Origin: JAEULH01 sp963746275
GTDB lineage: Bacteria; Pseudomonadota; Alphaproteobacteria; Rhodospirillales; Defluviicoccaceae
DNA: 64,000 bases
Direction: 5' to 3'
Assembly: GCA_963746275.1 (NCBI GenBank)
Contig: CAVVAX010000027.1
Location: 1-64,000 of the forward strand
Shown here: piece by piece, positions 50,245 to 58,319 of the stretch
Numbering within the stretch: position 1 is the first letter of the stretch
Layout of the letters: each line of letters starts with the position of its first letter
The notes under the pieces: model-generated
What the model was told of the DNA's origin: nothing
The model's input: the letters and a program-made list of their open reading frames with translations, nothing else
Databases searched by the model: none
Program-made: the position numbers and the translations under genes

Positions 50245-50964
50245 ATGATCTTCGCTTTCCTACGGAAAGTCTCGGCTGCGACGCTGGCGGGATGGCTCCT
50301 GTTTCAGGTTCAGGGGCGGATCCTTATGCTGGAAGAGCCCGATGCGGTAGGGCCAGCAATGCCGGCCGCCGCAGCGGCGCTCGAGCCGGCGGCGCGCCGG
50401 CCGACGGCGATCACGACCGGCCGGGACGGACACTTTGCGGCTTCAACGTACGCGACGCGCGTGGCCGATGGCTTTTTTTCCCCGCAGGACGTCCAGAACT
50501 GGCAGGAACGCGGGGCTCTTGAATGGACCTCTGGTCAGGACGCTGGCGCAGCTCCGACAACACCTGGCGCTGCGTCCCCGCTGCGCCCGGCGAGCGGCCG
50601 GTCGATGACGATCACGGCCGGTCGGGACGGGCACTTCACGCTCGGCGCCCGGGTGAACGGCAAGGCCGTCCGCTTCATGATCGACACGGGGGCCAGCGGC
50701 GTCGTCCTGAGCCGAGAAGATGCCGCCCGAGTTGGGTTGCGGCCGCGCGGGCAGGATTTCACTGGAACTGCGCGCACTGCCAACGGCCAGGTCCGCTACG
50801 CGCCAGTGGTGCTGCGCGATCTCCGCGTGGGTGCGCTGACCCTGAGTCAGGTCGAGGCGGTGGTCAACGGCGGGCGGCTGGACGTCTCGCTGCTCGGGAT
50901 GGACTTTCTCCGCCAACTTAAGGCCTACGAGGTCAGGAACAACCGGCTCGTTCTCTACTGGTGA
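50245..50964 (+). CDS. TIGR02281 family retropepsin-like aspartic protease
   Basis: About 239 residues with one N-terminal membrane segment. RFMIDTGASGVVLSREDAAR holds the Asp-Thr-Gly catalytic triad, and LDVSLLGMDFLRQLKAYEVR near the end is the second family motif. A GRDGHF phrase occurs twice, before and inside the domain. The substrate is unknown; an SpoIIGA- or DDI-like periplasmic protease is possible. The ATG at 50245 is chosen; a TTG at 50206 is also open. Confidence 0.83.
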   Translation: MIFAFLRKVSAATLAGWLLFQVQGRILMLEEPDAVGPAMPAAAAALEPAARRPTAITTGRDGHFAASTYATRVADGFFSPQDVQNWQERGALEWTSGQDAGAAPTTPGAASPLRPASGRSMTITAGRDGHFTLGARVNGKAVRFMIDTGASGVVLSREDAARVGLRPRGQDFTGTARTANGQVRYAPVVLRDLRVGALTLSQVEAVVNGGRLDVSLLGMDFLRQLKAYEVRNNRLVLYW

Positions 50965-51284
50965 AGGCAGTATGAACCATCCGCCATAGATGCATTCAAT
51001 CGGCTTAATCCGGCACCTCCGGATCGGGCCCTGCTACAGGAAGTGGAGGAGTAAGCGGAAGAAACAGTAGTTCGTCGTAGTCTTCTTCAGTCCGACGGTT
51101 TTGCTCGTCGGCCAAGCCGGAACTGCTCTTTTCGGATATCCAAGAACTATTATTTCGCCGAGGCGGCGCTGGTGGGCTGCTCCTGCCGGTAGATCTTCAT
51201 TACGCTTAACCCGCTATCGACGAGCAGACTCGGCAAAAACCGTCCACCGTCGTTTTTCTTTCAGTGACAAGCGGCTAACGGTAC
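50965..51284. other. Gene-free, lower-GC stretch beside the IS630 remnant
   Basis: About 320 bases with only short open frames on both strands and no recognised protein. It probably contains flanking insertion or deletion scar sequence. The longest peptide on the minus strand (51005-51196) is acidic and proline-rich but has no start codon. Confidence 0.45.
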
Positions 51285-52044
51285 CTAGTGGATTGACTCC
51301 AACGTTTGGAACCCTCTGTTTCTGGCGGCGATGATGGCGTCCGGGTCGGCGCGCCAGACGAAGGGCTTGGGGCTCTGGTTGTGTTCGGGCGACGAAGCGT
51401 TTGATGGCGCCTTGGAGGTCTGCGACGGATTGGACGACGCCGTACTTGAGGCGGCGCCTGGTGGGGAACGTGGGCGCCGCGGTTACCAGCCTGAGGAACA
51501 CGACGCGGCCGGCACCGTAGGTCCGCTCGTCGAGGACCGCGTAGGCCGTTGGCGCCAGCAGCGGTTCGGCGGCGGCAACCTCGACGACGGCAATGGCGTC
51601 CGGAGCCATCCAGCCGCGGGCGTGGAGCCCCTGAAGCGCCGGCACGGCCAGCCCCGAGAGGTAGGGAGGATCGAGAAAGGCGACCGCCACCGGCTCCGGA
51701 ATGGCCCGTGGCGGCGAGACCAGCCTGGCCGCGTCGAGCCTGAGGACGGCGATGTTGGCAGCCTCGCCCATGGCCGCGGCATTGCGGCGAATGCCGAGCA
51801 GCGCTGCGCCGTCCAGATCGATGAAGGCGGCGAAGGCGGCGCCGCGCGAAAGCGCCTCCAGACCGTAGGCGCCGGTTCCGGCGAACAGGTCCACGACTGG
51901 CCTGCCGGCGTAGGGAACCGCGCTGTCGCCATGATCCAGGATATTGAACACCGCTTGGCGTAGGCGACCGCTGCTGGGCCGCAGCGCCTCGGCCTTGGGG
52001 ACCCGGATGGCGCGGCCACGGTGCTTGCCGGCAATGATCCTCAT
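51214..52044 (-). CDS. rsmD: 16S rRNA (guanine(966)-N2)-methyltransferase RsmD with foreign C-terminal tail
   Basis: The first 185 or so residues are a normal RsmD: MRIIAGKHRGRAIRVPKAEA, VVDLFAGTGAYGLEALSRGA and VAFLDPPYLSG (the catalytic DPPY), ending ERTYGAGRVVFLRL. The remaining 90 residues come from an IS630-type transposase end read in frame, then intergenic sequence, because the native stop codon has been lost. The core may still function. The ATG overlaps the rluB stop by four bases. Confidence 0.9.
   Translation of the reverse strand: MRIIAGKHRGRAIRVPKAEALRPSSGRLRQAVFNILDHGDSAVPYAGRPVVDLFAGTGAYGLEALSRGAAFAAFIDLDGAALLGIRRNAAAMGEAANIAVLRLDAARLVSPPRAIPEPVAVAFLDPPYLSGLAVPALQGLHARGWMAPDAIAVVEVAAAEPLLAPTAYAVLDERTYGAGRVVFLRLVTAAPTFPTRRRLKYGVVQSVADLQGAIKRFVARTQPEPQALRLARRPGRHHRRQKQRVPNVGVNPLGTVSRLSLKEKRRWTVFAESARR
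51285..51465 (-). mobile_element. Remnant of an IS630-family transposase (C-terminal end only)
   Basis: The minus strand reads RRRLKYGVVQSVADLQGAIK then RFVA, followed after one extra base (near 51388) by EHNQSPKPFVWRADPDAIIA and ARNRGFQTLESIH and a stop at 51285-51287. This is the typical C-terminus of IS630 transposases (FVW-ADP-II pattern). About 60 residues remain. The rest of the element is missing, and terminal repeats were not identified. Confidence 0.85.
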
Positions 52045-52796
52045 GCCCCGCCGCGCCGGCCCAGTTGCTCCGACAGAACCTTCCGCGGGACTGGGGCGAC
52101 CTCGCTGCGAACGAGGCCGCCGAGCTGGAACGGGCCGTAGGAGACGCGGATGAGGCGGTTGACCTTGAGGCCGAGATGCTCGAGGACGACGCGGACCTCC
52201 CGGTTCTTTCCTTCCCTAAGAGCGACGCTCAGCCAGACGTTGGCTCCCTTGGCGGTCTCGATCCGGGCGTCGATAGGACCATAAGCAATGCCATTCAGGG
52301 TGATGCCGGACTTGAGCCGGGCGAGATCGGGATCCTCGACGTGGCCGAAGGCGCGCACCCGGTAACGGCGAAGCCAGCCGGTGCTCGGCAGCGAGATCCA
52401 GCGGGCCAGCTCGCCGTCGTTGGTCAGCAGCAGCAGGCCCTCAGACGACATGTCCAGGCGACCGATGGCGATCACCCGGCCGAGGGACTCTGGGAGCTGC
52501 TCGAAGACGGTGGGCCGTCCCTGCGGGTCGCGGTGGGTGGTCAGCACGCCCGGAGGCTTGTGGTACCGCCATAGCCGACGCTGATCGGCGCCGGGCAGCG
52601 GCCGGCCGTCGACCGCAATGCTCTGGGCAAGGGTCACGTTCAGCGCTGGCGACGTGATCACCACGCCGTCCACGGCGACGCGGCCTTCGCCGATCCAGCG
52701 CTCCGCCTCGCGCCTGGAACACAGGCCGGCGCGGGCGATCACCTTGGCGATGCGCTCGCCGCCGCCTTCCGCCGGCGGAGCGGCCGCGCCGGTCAC
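52041..52796 (-). CDS. rluB: 23S rRNA pseudouridine synthase (RluB/RsuA family)
   Basis: An S4 domain (RIAKVIARAGLCSRREAERW) precedes the catalytic domain with RVIAIGRLDMSSEGLLLLTN (the Asp of GRLD) and REGKNREVRVVLEHLGLKVN. The GTG at 52796 overlaps the upstream gene's stop (GTGA) and is chosen over a start at 52874. About 251 residues. RluB and RsuA cannot be separated with certainty. It is coupled to rsmD. Confidence 0.88.
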   Translation of the reverse strand: MTGAAAPPAEGGGERIAKVIARAGLCSRREAERWIGEGRVAVDGVVITSPALNVTLAQSIAVDGRPLPGADQRRLWRYHKPPGVLTTHRDPQGRPTVFEQLPESLGRVIAIGRLDMSSEGLLLLTNDGELARWISLPSTGWLRRYRVRAFGHVEDPDLARLKSGITLNGIAYGPIDARIETAKGANVWLSVALREGKNREVRVVLEHLGLKVNRLIRVSYGPFQLGGLVRSEVAPVPRKVLSEQLGRRGGA

Positions 52797-53512
52797 GGCG
52801 TCCCGTTGCAGGCGGCCACGAACTCGCGGAAGATCGCGCTGTCGCCGTCGCTCAGCTCGAACTCGGGGTGCCACTGCACGCCGATGCAGAAGCGGCGGCC
52901 GGAAGCCTCGATTCCCTCGACGACCCCATCCGGCGCGACGGCGTTGATGATCACGCCACGGGGCGCATCTTTGGCCGCCTGATGATGGGCGCTGTTGACC
53001 GCAAGCTCATCGACACGGACGATGTCGTGAAGCCGGGTGCCCGGGACGATCCGAACCGTATGCCCTGGCTCGTTGCGCGGGTTGGGCTGCTCGTGGGCAA
53101 TGGTCGTTTCGATCTCGTCCGGGATATGCTGGATGAGCGTCCCGCCAAGCGCCACGTGGAGGAGCTGTTGGCCACCACAGATGCCGAGGACCGGCATGTC
53201 CCCGGCCATGGCCAGGCGGGTCAGGGTCAGCTCGAAGGCGGTACGCTGGTCCTTGGTCGTGACCTTCGGGTGGCGGCTGCCGGCGCCGAACAGGGCCGGA
53301 TCGACGTCGAAGTTGCCGCCGGAGACGATCAGGCCGTCGATGGTCGCGATGTAATCCTCGATCAGCGATGGCTCATGCGGTAGCAAGAGCGGCAGCCCGC
53401 CAGCGCGCGAAATGGCGCTGCAGTAGTTCTGCCGGAGGGCAAACCAAGGGAAGCGGGAGTAGCCGCCGGCGTCTTCGGCGTCGACGGTGATTCCGATGCG
53501 GGGCTGAGGCAT
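52793..53512 (-). CDS. Gamma-glutamyl-gamma-aminobutyrate hydrolase family protein (class I GATase)
   Basis: A 239-residue glutamine-amidotransferase-fold hydrolase. IGITVDAEDAGGYSRFP starts it, GLIVSGGNFDVDPALFG and VLGICGGQQLLHVALGG hold the nucleophile Cys, and CIGVQWHPEF the His. This matches PuuD-like peptidase C26 enzymes that cleave gamma-glutamyl compounds. The substrate is uncertain. It lies between rluB and tadA, and its stop overlaps the rluB start. Confidence 0.88.
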   Translation of the reverse strand: MPQPRIGITVDAEDAGGYSRFPWFALRQNYCSAISRAGGLPLLLPHEPSLIEDYIATIDGLIVSGGNFDVDPALFGAGSRHPKVTTKDQRTAFELTLTRLAMAGDMPVLGICGGQQLLHVALGGTLIQHIPDEIETTIAHEQPNPRNEPGHTVRIVPGTRLHDIVRVDELAVNSAHHQAAKDAPRGVIINAVAPDGVVEGIEASGRRFCIGVQWHPEFELSDGDSAIFREFVAACNGTP

Positions 53513-53606
53513 TGCCAGACCTTATGTCTGGCCGGGCCTGCCCGCAAGCCGGGGCGGGCAGCGAAGCGGCGAGGGCAGGCTGATCGTGCCGACAGGCCGA
53601 GGCTCG

Positions 53607-54050
53607 ATGCCTTACATGGACCGCGCCCTGCAAGAGGCGCGCGAGGCGGCGCGGCGGGGCGAGGTCCCCGTGGGCGCATTGGTCGTCGATCCGGCCGGCT
53701 CGCGCATCCTGGCCTCGGCGGGCAACCGCGTCGAGGAGCTGAACGATCCGACAGCGCATGCAGAGATGCTCGCCATCCGCGCGGCCGGGGCGGCCGTGAG
53801 CGCTGCGCGGCTCGTCGGCTGCGACCTTTACGTGACGCTTGAACCATGCCCTATGTGCGCTGCGGCCATCTGCTTCGCCAGGATCAGGCGGGTCTACTTC
53901 GCCGCCTACGATCCGAAGGGAGGCGGCATCGAGCACGGCGCCCGCATCTTCTCGCAGCCGACGTGTCACCATCGTCCGGAGGTGTATGGCGGCATCGGCG
54001 AGGAGAGCGCCGCCAGTCTGCTGAGAGAGTTCTTTCGCGAGCGGCGGTAA
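53607..54050 (+). CDS. tadA: tRNA adenosine(34) deaminase (TadA-type nucleoside deaminase)
   Basis: About 147 residues. NDPTAHAEMLAIRAAG contains the zinc His and the catalytic Glu (HAE), and TLEPCPMCAAAICFARIRRV the PCxxC zinc pair. The arrangement matches TadA, which converts A34 to inosine in tRNA-Arg. GAGG lies about six bases before the ATG at 53607; a GTG at 53586 is an alternative. Divergent from the GATase gene. Confidence 0.9.
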   Translation: MPYMDRALQEAREAARRGEVPVGALVVDPAGSRILASAGNRVEELNDPTAHAEMLAIRAAGAAVSAARLVGCDLYVTLEPCPMCAAAICFARIRRVYFAAYDPKGGGIEHGARIFSQPTCHHRPEVYGGIGEESAASLLREFFRERR

Positions 54051-54066
54051 GCACGGGGGTCCGGGC

Positions 54067-55341
54067 TCAGGCGCGGGCGATGGCGCGCCAGCCGATGTCG
54101 CGGCGGCAGAACCCTTCCGGCCACTCGATCAGATCTATCGCGCGGTAGGCCAGAGCCTGGGCGGCCTTCACCGTTGGTGCGCGGGCGGTGACGCCCAGCA
54201 CGCGGCCGCCGGCGGCAACGACGTGGCCGTTGTCGAGCGCGGTGGCTGCGTGAAAGACGACGACGTCGTCCAGCGCCGCTGCCGCCTCGAGGCCGCGAAT
54301 CTCGGAGCCGCCGGTGAAGTAGCCGGGGTAGCCGCGGGCCGCCAGCACCACGACCAAAGCCGCTTCGTCCGACCATTCAAGCGTCACCTCGCGCAGCCGG
54401 CCGCGGGCGCAGGCGTAAAGGGCCTCCAGCAGATCCGACTTCAAGCGCACCAGCAGTGGCTGGCACTCAGGGTCGCCGAAGCGGGCGTTGAACTCGAGCA
54501 CCTTCGGGCCGGTGTCGGTGACCATGATGCCGGCATAGAGCACGCCCTTGTAGGGACGGCCCTCCGCCTTCATGCCGTCCACCGTCGGGCGAACGATCAT
54601 GTCCATGATCACCTGGGTGAGCCGGTCGTCCACCACCGGGGCCGGCGAGTAGGCGCCCATACCGCCCGTGTTCGGTCCCTGGTCGCCGTCATAGGCGGCC
54701 TTGTGATCCTGCGCCGAGGCCAAGGGCAGGATGGTTTCGCCGTCGACCAGGACGAAGAAGCTCGCTTCCTCGCCCTGCAGGTATTCCTCGATGATGACCT
54801 CGCTTCCCGCCTTGCCGAAGGCGCCCTCAATCATGATGTGATCGACGGCGGCGTGCGCCTCGTTTTCGTTGTGGCAGATGATGACGCCCTTGCCGGAGGC
54901 GAGTCCGTCGGCCTTGACGACGATCGGGGCGCCGTGGCGGTGGATGAACTCCTTGGCCGCGTCTGGTTCGTCGAAGCGGCCGTAGGCGCCGGTGGGGATC
55001 CCATAGCGGGCGCAAAGGTCCTTCATGAAGCCCTTCGAGCCCTCGATTATCGCTGCCTCCGCCGAAGGGCCGAAGACGGCGAGGCCGGCGGCGTCGCACA
55101 TGTCGGCCAAGCCGGCGACGAGCGGCGCTTCGGGCCCGATGACGACCAGGTCGACGGATCGGCCGACGGCGAAGGCGACGATTTCGCTGAGCCGGTCCAC
55201 GGCGATCGGCGTACAGTCGGCGATACGGGCGATGCCGGCGTTGCCGGGCAAGCAATACAGCTTTCGGCACAGGGGCGACTTCGCAATGGCCCAGCACAAG
55301 GCGTGCTCCCTTCCGCCGGATCCGATGACCAAGACGTTCAT
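54067..55341 (-). CDS. purD: Phosphoribosylamine-glycine ligase
   Basis: ATP-grasp enzyme of purine synthesis (GARS). MNVLVIGSGGREHALCWAIA is the start; KADGLASGKGVIICHNENEA is the ATP site, and NTGGMGAYSPAPVVD and LEFNARFGDPECQPLL the ligand and metal motifs. 424 residues. The ATG at 55341 begins the conserved sequence; in-frame codons further upstream are ignored. Only 21 bases separate it from the divergent xseA start. Confidence 0.96.
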   Translation of the reverse strand: MNVLVIGSGGREHALCWAIAKSPLCRKLYCLPGNAGIARIADCTPIAVDRLSEIVAFAVGRSVDLVVIGPEAPLVAGLADMCDAAGLAVFGPSAEAAIIEGSKGFMKDLCARYGIPTGAYGRFDEPDAAKEFIHRHGAPIVVKADGLASGKGVIICHNENEAHAAVDHIMIEGAFGKAGSEVIIEEYLQGEEASFFVLVDGETILPLASAQDHKAAYDGDQGPNTGGMGAYSPAPVVDDRLTQVIMDMIVRPTVDGMKAEGRPYKGVLYAGIMVTDTGPKVLEFNARFGDPECQPLLVRLKSDLLEALYACARGRLREVTLEWSDEAALVVVLAARGYPGYFTGGSEIRGLEAAAALDDVVVFHAATALDNGHVVAAGGRVLGVTARAPTVKAAQALAYRAIDLIEWPEGFCRRDIGWRAIARA

Positions 55342-55362
55342 GATGTTCCCCGTACCGTCCAT

Positions 55363-56793
55363 ATGAGCAGCGATCCTAGCACCGTAGCGGCGGTGCACAA
55401 CCCGCCGGTCTTGACCGTCAGCGCCCTATCGCTGGCGCTGAAGCATCACGTGGAACGAGGCTTTGGCCAAGTCCGGGTGCGCGGCGAGGTGTCGGGCTAC
55501 AAGAGCGCCGGCTCCGGACACCTCTACTTCGCGCTAAAGGATGCGGACGCCGTCATCGATGCGGTGTGCTGGCGCACGTCTGCGGTGAGGTTGGCGATCC
55601 GGCCGGAGGACGGAATGGACGTCATCGTCTCCGGACGGCTGACGACCTTCCCGAGCCGTTCCAAGTATCAGATCATTGTCGAAACGCTTGAGCTTGCCGG
55701 CCGCGGCGCGCTGCTCAAGCTGCTGGAGGATCGCCGCAAGGCGCTGGCGGCAGAGGGGCTGTTCAGCGAGGAGCGCAAGCGGAGGCTCCCTTACCTTCCG
55801 GAGACGATCGGGGTGGTCACCTCGCCGAGTGGCGCGGTGATCAGGGACATCCTGCACAGGTTCGCCGACAGGTTCCCGCGGCGGGTGCTGCTGTGGCCGG
55901 TGCAGGTGCAAGGCCAGGGGGCGGCCGAGCAGATCGCAGCGGCGATAACCGGGTTCAACCAGCTTCCGCGCCAAGGGCAGGTCCCGCGGCCGGACCTCCT
56001 GATCGTCGCCCGCGGCGGCGGCAGCCTCGATGACCTGTGGGCTTTCAACGAGGAGATCGTGGTGCGCGCGGCGGCGGCCAGCGCGATTCCGCTGATCTCG
56101 GCGGTCGGTCATGAGACCGACGTGACCCTGATCGACTTCGCCGCCGACCGGCGGGCGCCGACACCGACCGCAGCGGCGGAGATGGCCGTGCCCGTTCGCG
56201 TCGAGTTGCTGACGCAGGTGCAGGGCACCCAGCCCCGGCTCGCCAGCGCCATGCTGAGGACACTGACGGAGAGGCGCACACATGTCGACGGGCTGTGCCG
56301 CGGCTTGCCAAAGCCCGATCAGCTGCTGGAGGCGGCGATGCAGCGCCTGGACGACCGAAGCGAGAAGCTCACGGCTTGCCTGCAGGCGTACGTGGCGCGC
56401 CTAGAGCGCGGCGTTCAGCACCTCGGCGACCGGTTGGCAAGCCCGCAGCAGCGGCTGGAGCGCGAGCGGCGCCATCTGCTGGCTGAGGCGCGCGTGCTTC
56501 GCTCCGCTTTGGACGGAGTCCTGCGGGAGCAAGGGCATCGCCTGACCCGGGTGGGGGACCTGCTGGAGAGCTGCTCCTACCAGCGGACGCTGCGGCGCGG
56601 CTACGTCATCGCCTACAACGAGGGCGGACGGCTGGTGACGACGATCGACGCGGTGGCGCCGGGGGACCGCCTGAACCTTCGCTTCAAGGATGGCGAGGCG
56701 TCCGCCCGGGTCGAGGCGCGCTCAAGTGGCAAGACGAGGCCGCCGACGCGCCGGCGGACGGCGCAGAGCGATGACCAGGGAAAGCTGTTCTAG
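55363..56793 (+). CDS. xseA: Exodeoxyribonuclease VII large subunit
   Basis: 476 residues. The N-terminal OB fold (VLTVSALSLALKHHVERGFG, VRVRGEVSGYKSAGSGHLYF) is followed by the catalytic region GVVTSPSGAVIRDILHRFAD, ARGGGSLDDLWAFNEE and SAVGHETDVTLIDFAADRRA. A coiled-coil region and a C-terminal GYVIAYNEGGRLVTTIDAV complete it. The ATG at 55363 is used; longer frames upstream are antisense to purD. The 3' end overlaps the next gene on the other strand by four bases. Confidence 0.95.
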   Translation: MSSDPSTVAAVHNPPVLTVSALSLALKHHVERGFGQVRVRGEVSGYKSAGSGHLYFALKDADAVIDAVCWRTSAVRLAIRPEDGMDVIVSGRLTTFPSRSKYQIIVETLELAGRGALLKLLEDRRKALAAEGLFSEERKRRLPYLPETIGVVTSPSGAVIRDILHRFADRFPRRVLLWPVQVQGQGAAEQIAAAITGFNQLPRQGQVPRPDLLIVARGGGSLDDLWAFNEEIVVRAAAASAIPLISAVGHETDVTLIDFAADRRAPTPTAAAEMAVPVRVELLTQVQGTQPRLASAMLRTLTERRTHVDGLCRGLPKPDQLLEAAMQRLDDRSEKLTACLQAYVARLERGVQHLGDRLASPQQRLERERRHLLAEARVLRSALDGVLREQGHRLTRVGDLLESCSYQRTLRRGYVIAYNEGGRLVTTIDAVAPGDRLNLRFKDGEASARVEARSSGKTRPPTRRRTAQSDDQGKLF

Positions 56794-57116
56794 GGAAGTT
56801 CCGCGGGTGGTTGGCTGGACCCGAGGCTCATGCCGAGGCGCCGATAAGAGGCTAGGCGGCGCGACAGCTCGTCCATTGCCGAGCGCTCCCGCTGGCAGTC
56901 GCATGAAGCCAGCACACGTTCACGCCGCCTAGCGATCGATCGCCCCAGGTTCAGCGCCAGCCGGTCGACATCGCGGCTGATCGCCCGCAGCCGCAGGGCG
57001 TTTGCTGGTTCTTCGGCGAGGGCGGTCAGCAGTTCATCGGCCGGCATAGGTCCATCGTATCGGCGCATCAGGGCGTCGATGGGCGCGAGGGACGATTGCG
57101 GCAGGGGGCTGGACAT
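56790..57116 (-). CDS. Uncharacterised 108-residue helical protein
   Basis: Not recognised. The sequence is mostly helical and charged (LRLRAISRDVDRLALNLGRS, RRLASYRRLGMSLG), with two Cys close together (ASCDCQRERS). It overlaps the xseA stop by four bases and lies 76 bases from the S24 repressor stop on the same strand. It could be the last host gene or the first gene of the phage-like region. Confidence 0.55.
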   Translation of the reverse strand: MSSPLPQSSLAPIDALMRRYDGPMPADELLTALAEEPANALRLRAISRDVDRLALNLGRSIARRRERVLASCDCQRERSAMDELSRRLASYRRLGMSLGSSQPPAELP

Positions 57117-57192
57117 GGCGCATAGGACTAAATTCTTATGCGCCTGTCAAGCCCCAGGCACGGGTAGCTCCCCCCTAGCTGGAGGAAAGCTG

Positions 57193-57825
57193 CTACTGGC
57201 TGACCCACATGATCCGCGCGACCCAGTCGACCTCTTCCATCGCGATGACGCGGTCCTCATGGGCAGCATTGAAGGACTCGAGCTCGATCCTGTGCGCCGT
57301 CTGCCGACGGAGAAGCTTCGCCATCACTTCCCCTTCGCGGGTCTTGACGACGACCCGATCGCCCCGCCTCGGCCTGGACAGCGGTGAGACGATGATAACG
57401 TCGCCATCGCGATAGACGGGCTCCATGCTGTCTCCGCTGATTTCCAGCGCGTAGGCGTGCTCGTCGCGCGCATCCGGCAGCACGACCTCGTCCCAGCCAG
57501 AACCCGCCGGGTACCCTGCGTCGTCGAAATAACCCTCGGCGCCGGCCTGGGCCAGCCCGATCAAGGGGAGCTTCTGGAAGCTTGCCTGGTTGGACTTCTC
57601 GTTAAGGAGGGAGAAAAACTCGCCGGTCGTCGCTCCGCTTGCCTGCAGGATTTTGGAGATACTCTCGGTGCTCGGCCAGCGAAGCTTCCCATCCTTGGTT
57701 ACCCGCTTGCTCTTGTTGAAGGTGGTGGGATCCAGCCCCGCCCGCTTGGCCAAGCCGGACGGCGACATGCCGCGCTGGTCGGCAAGGAGGTCGATCGCCC
57801 GCCAGATCTCCGAGTGCTGGAGCAT
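57193..57825 (-). CDS. XRE/S24 family repressor (LexA/CI-like, self-cleaving type)
   Basis: A 210-residue transcription regulator. The N-terminal HTH (MSPSGLAKRAGLDPTTFNKS) has the CI-like spacing. The C-terminal S24 domain shows EISGDSMEPVYRDGDVIIVS, with the nucleophile Ser, and VVVKTREGEVMAKLLRR, with the Lys. S24 proteins lose activity on RecA-stimulated autocleavage. It faces a divergent control region with a promoter and a LexA-type box, so it may control the downstream phage genes. Host-resident S24 regulators of this type also exist. Confidence 0.88.
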   Translation of the reverse strand: MLQHSEIWRAIDLLADQRGMSPSGLAKRAGLDPTTFNKSKRVTKDGKLRWPSTESISKILQASGATTGEFFSLLNEKSNQASFQKLPLIGLAQAGAEGYFDDAGYPAGSGWDEVVLPDARDEHAYALEISGDSMEPVYRDGDVIIVSPLSRPRRGDRVVVKTREGEVMAKLLRRQTAHRIELESFNAAHEDRVIAMEEVDWVARIMWVSQ

Positions 57826-57884
57826 GGGAAGATTGTCTTACAGGCAGGTGTTCGGTGCACTAGGAATATAAATCGATGATGGCG

Positions 57885-57912
57885 TTGACGCAGGGACATA
57901 ATCCTATATGAT
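57885..57912 (+). promoter_or_regulatory. Promoter for the phage-like genes
   Basis: TTGACG (57885-57890), 16 bases, TATGAT (57907-57912). A good sigma-70-type element in the repressor-ORF intergenic region, reading rightward, about 40 bases before the first ATG. Confidence 0.55.
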
Positions 57913-57920
57913 GGCCACAT

Positions 57921-57935
57921 GTTCTTAATCTGTTC
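57921..57935 (+). promoter_or_regulatory. LexA-type SOS box, GTTC-N7-GTTC
   Basis: GTTC (57921-57924), seven bases, GTTC (57932-57935). It matches the alphaproteobacterial LexA consensus and sits just past the -10 element, where a bound repressor would block transcription. The second GTTC also belongs to a GTTCC-GGGG-GGAAC inverted repeat (57932-57945). Confidence 0.5.
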
Positions 57936-57953
57936 CGGGGGGAACGGTTTATC

Positions 57954-58319
57954 ATGCGCCGTCAACGCCATATTCCCAAGAGCTACGGGCAGCAGCCCGC
58001 GACCGCCTTTGAGAGCGCCGAGGAGGCCTGGTTCTGGTTCGTCCGCTGCCAGCAGGTCCGCCGCGATGGGGCCAGACTTGACCCCGAGATCGAATCCAGC
58101 GCCCGGCCGTGCGATCCTGACGACGTTTTCTGCGCCGCTGACAGGCTCCTGCGCAGCGGTGTGATCGGCTCGGCGCACGCCAAGGTACTAGGCTACTTCG
58201 GCCTGCGGCAGCAGACGCCGGACCCGCGCTGCCCCGAAGAAGCCAAAGCGGCGCGGTTCTGGACGGAGGCCATGGACCGGCTGTCGAGCCCGCTGCGGGC
58301 GAAGGGCATCGTCGAGTGA
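57954..58319 (+). CDS. Phage-associated protein of unknown function (121 residues)
   Basis: MRRQRHIPKSYGQQPATAF begins a mostly helical protein with ESAEEAWFWFVRCQQVRRDG, CDPDDVFCAADRLLRSGVI and AKVLGYFGLRQQTPDPRCPE. No named domain is recognised; the pattern recalls small conserved proteins found before phage head genes in Alphaproteobacteria. It follows the promoter and LexA-type box. The stop overlaps the next start (GTGA). Confidence 0.7.
   Translation: MRRQRHIPKSYGQQPATAFESAEEAWFWFVRCQQVRRDGARLDPEIESSARPCDPDDVFCAADRLLRSGVIGSAHAKVLGYFGLRQQTPDPRCPEEAKAARFWTEAMDRLSSPLRAKGIVE

Noticed and set aside
51005..51196. Open minus-strand frame with an acidic, proline-rich peptide
   Set aside because: No start codon or ribosome site; left as unexplained sequence.
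51101..51334. Possible 77-residue protein on the plus strand
   Set aside because: Basic, random-looking, and antisense to the IS630 remnant and the rsmD tail.
54223..55362. N-terminal extension of xseA by 380 codons
   Set aside because: Antisense of purD; the conserved XseA N-terminus begins at the ATG at 55363.
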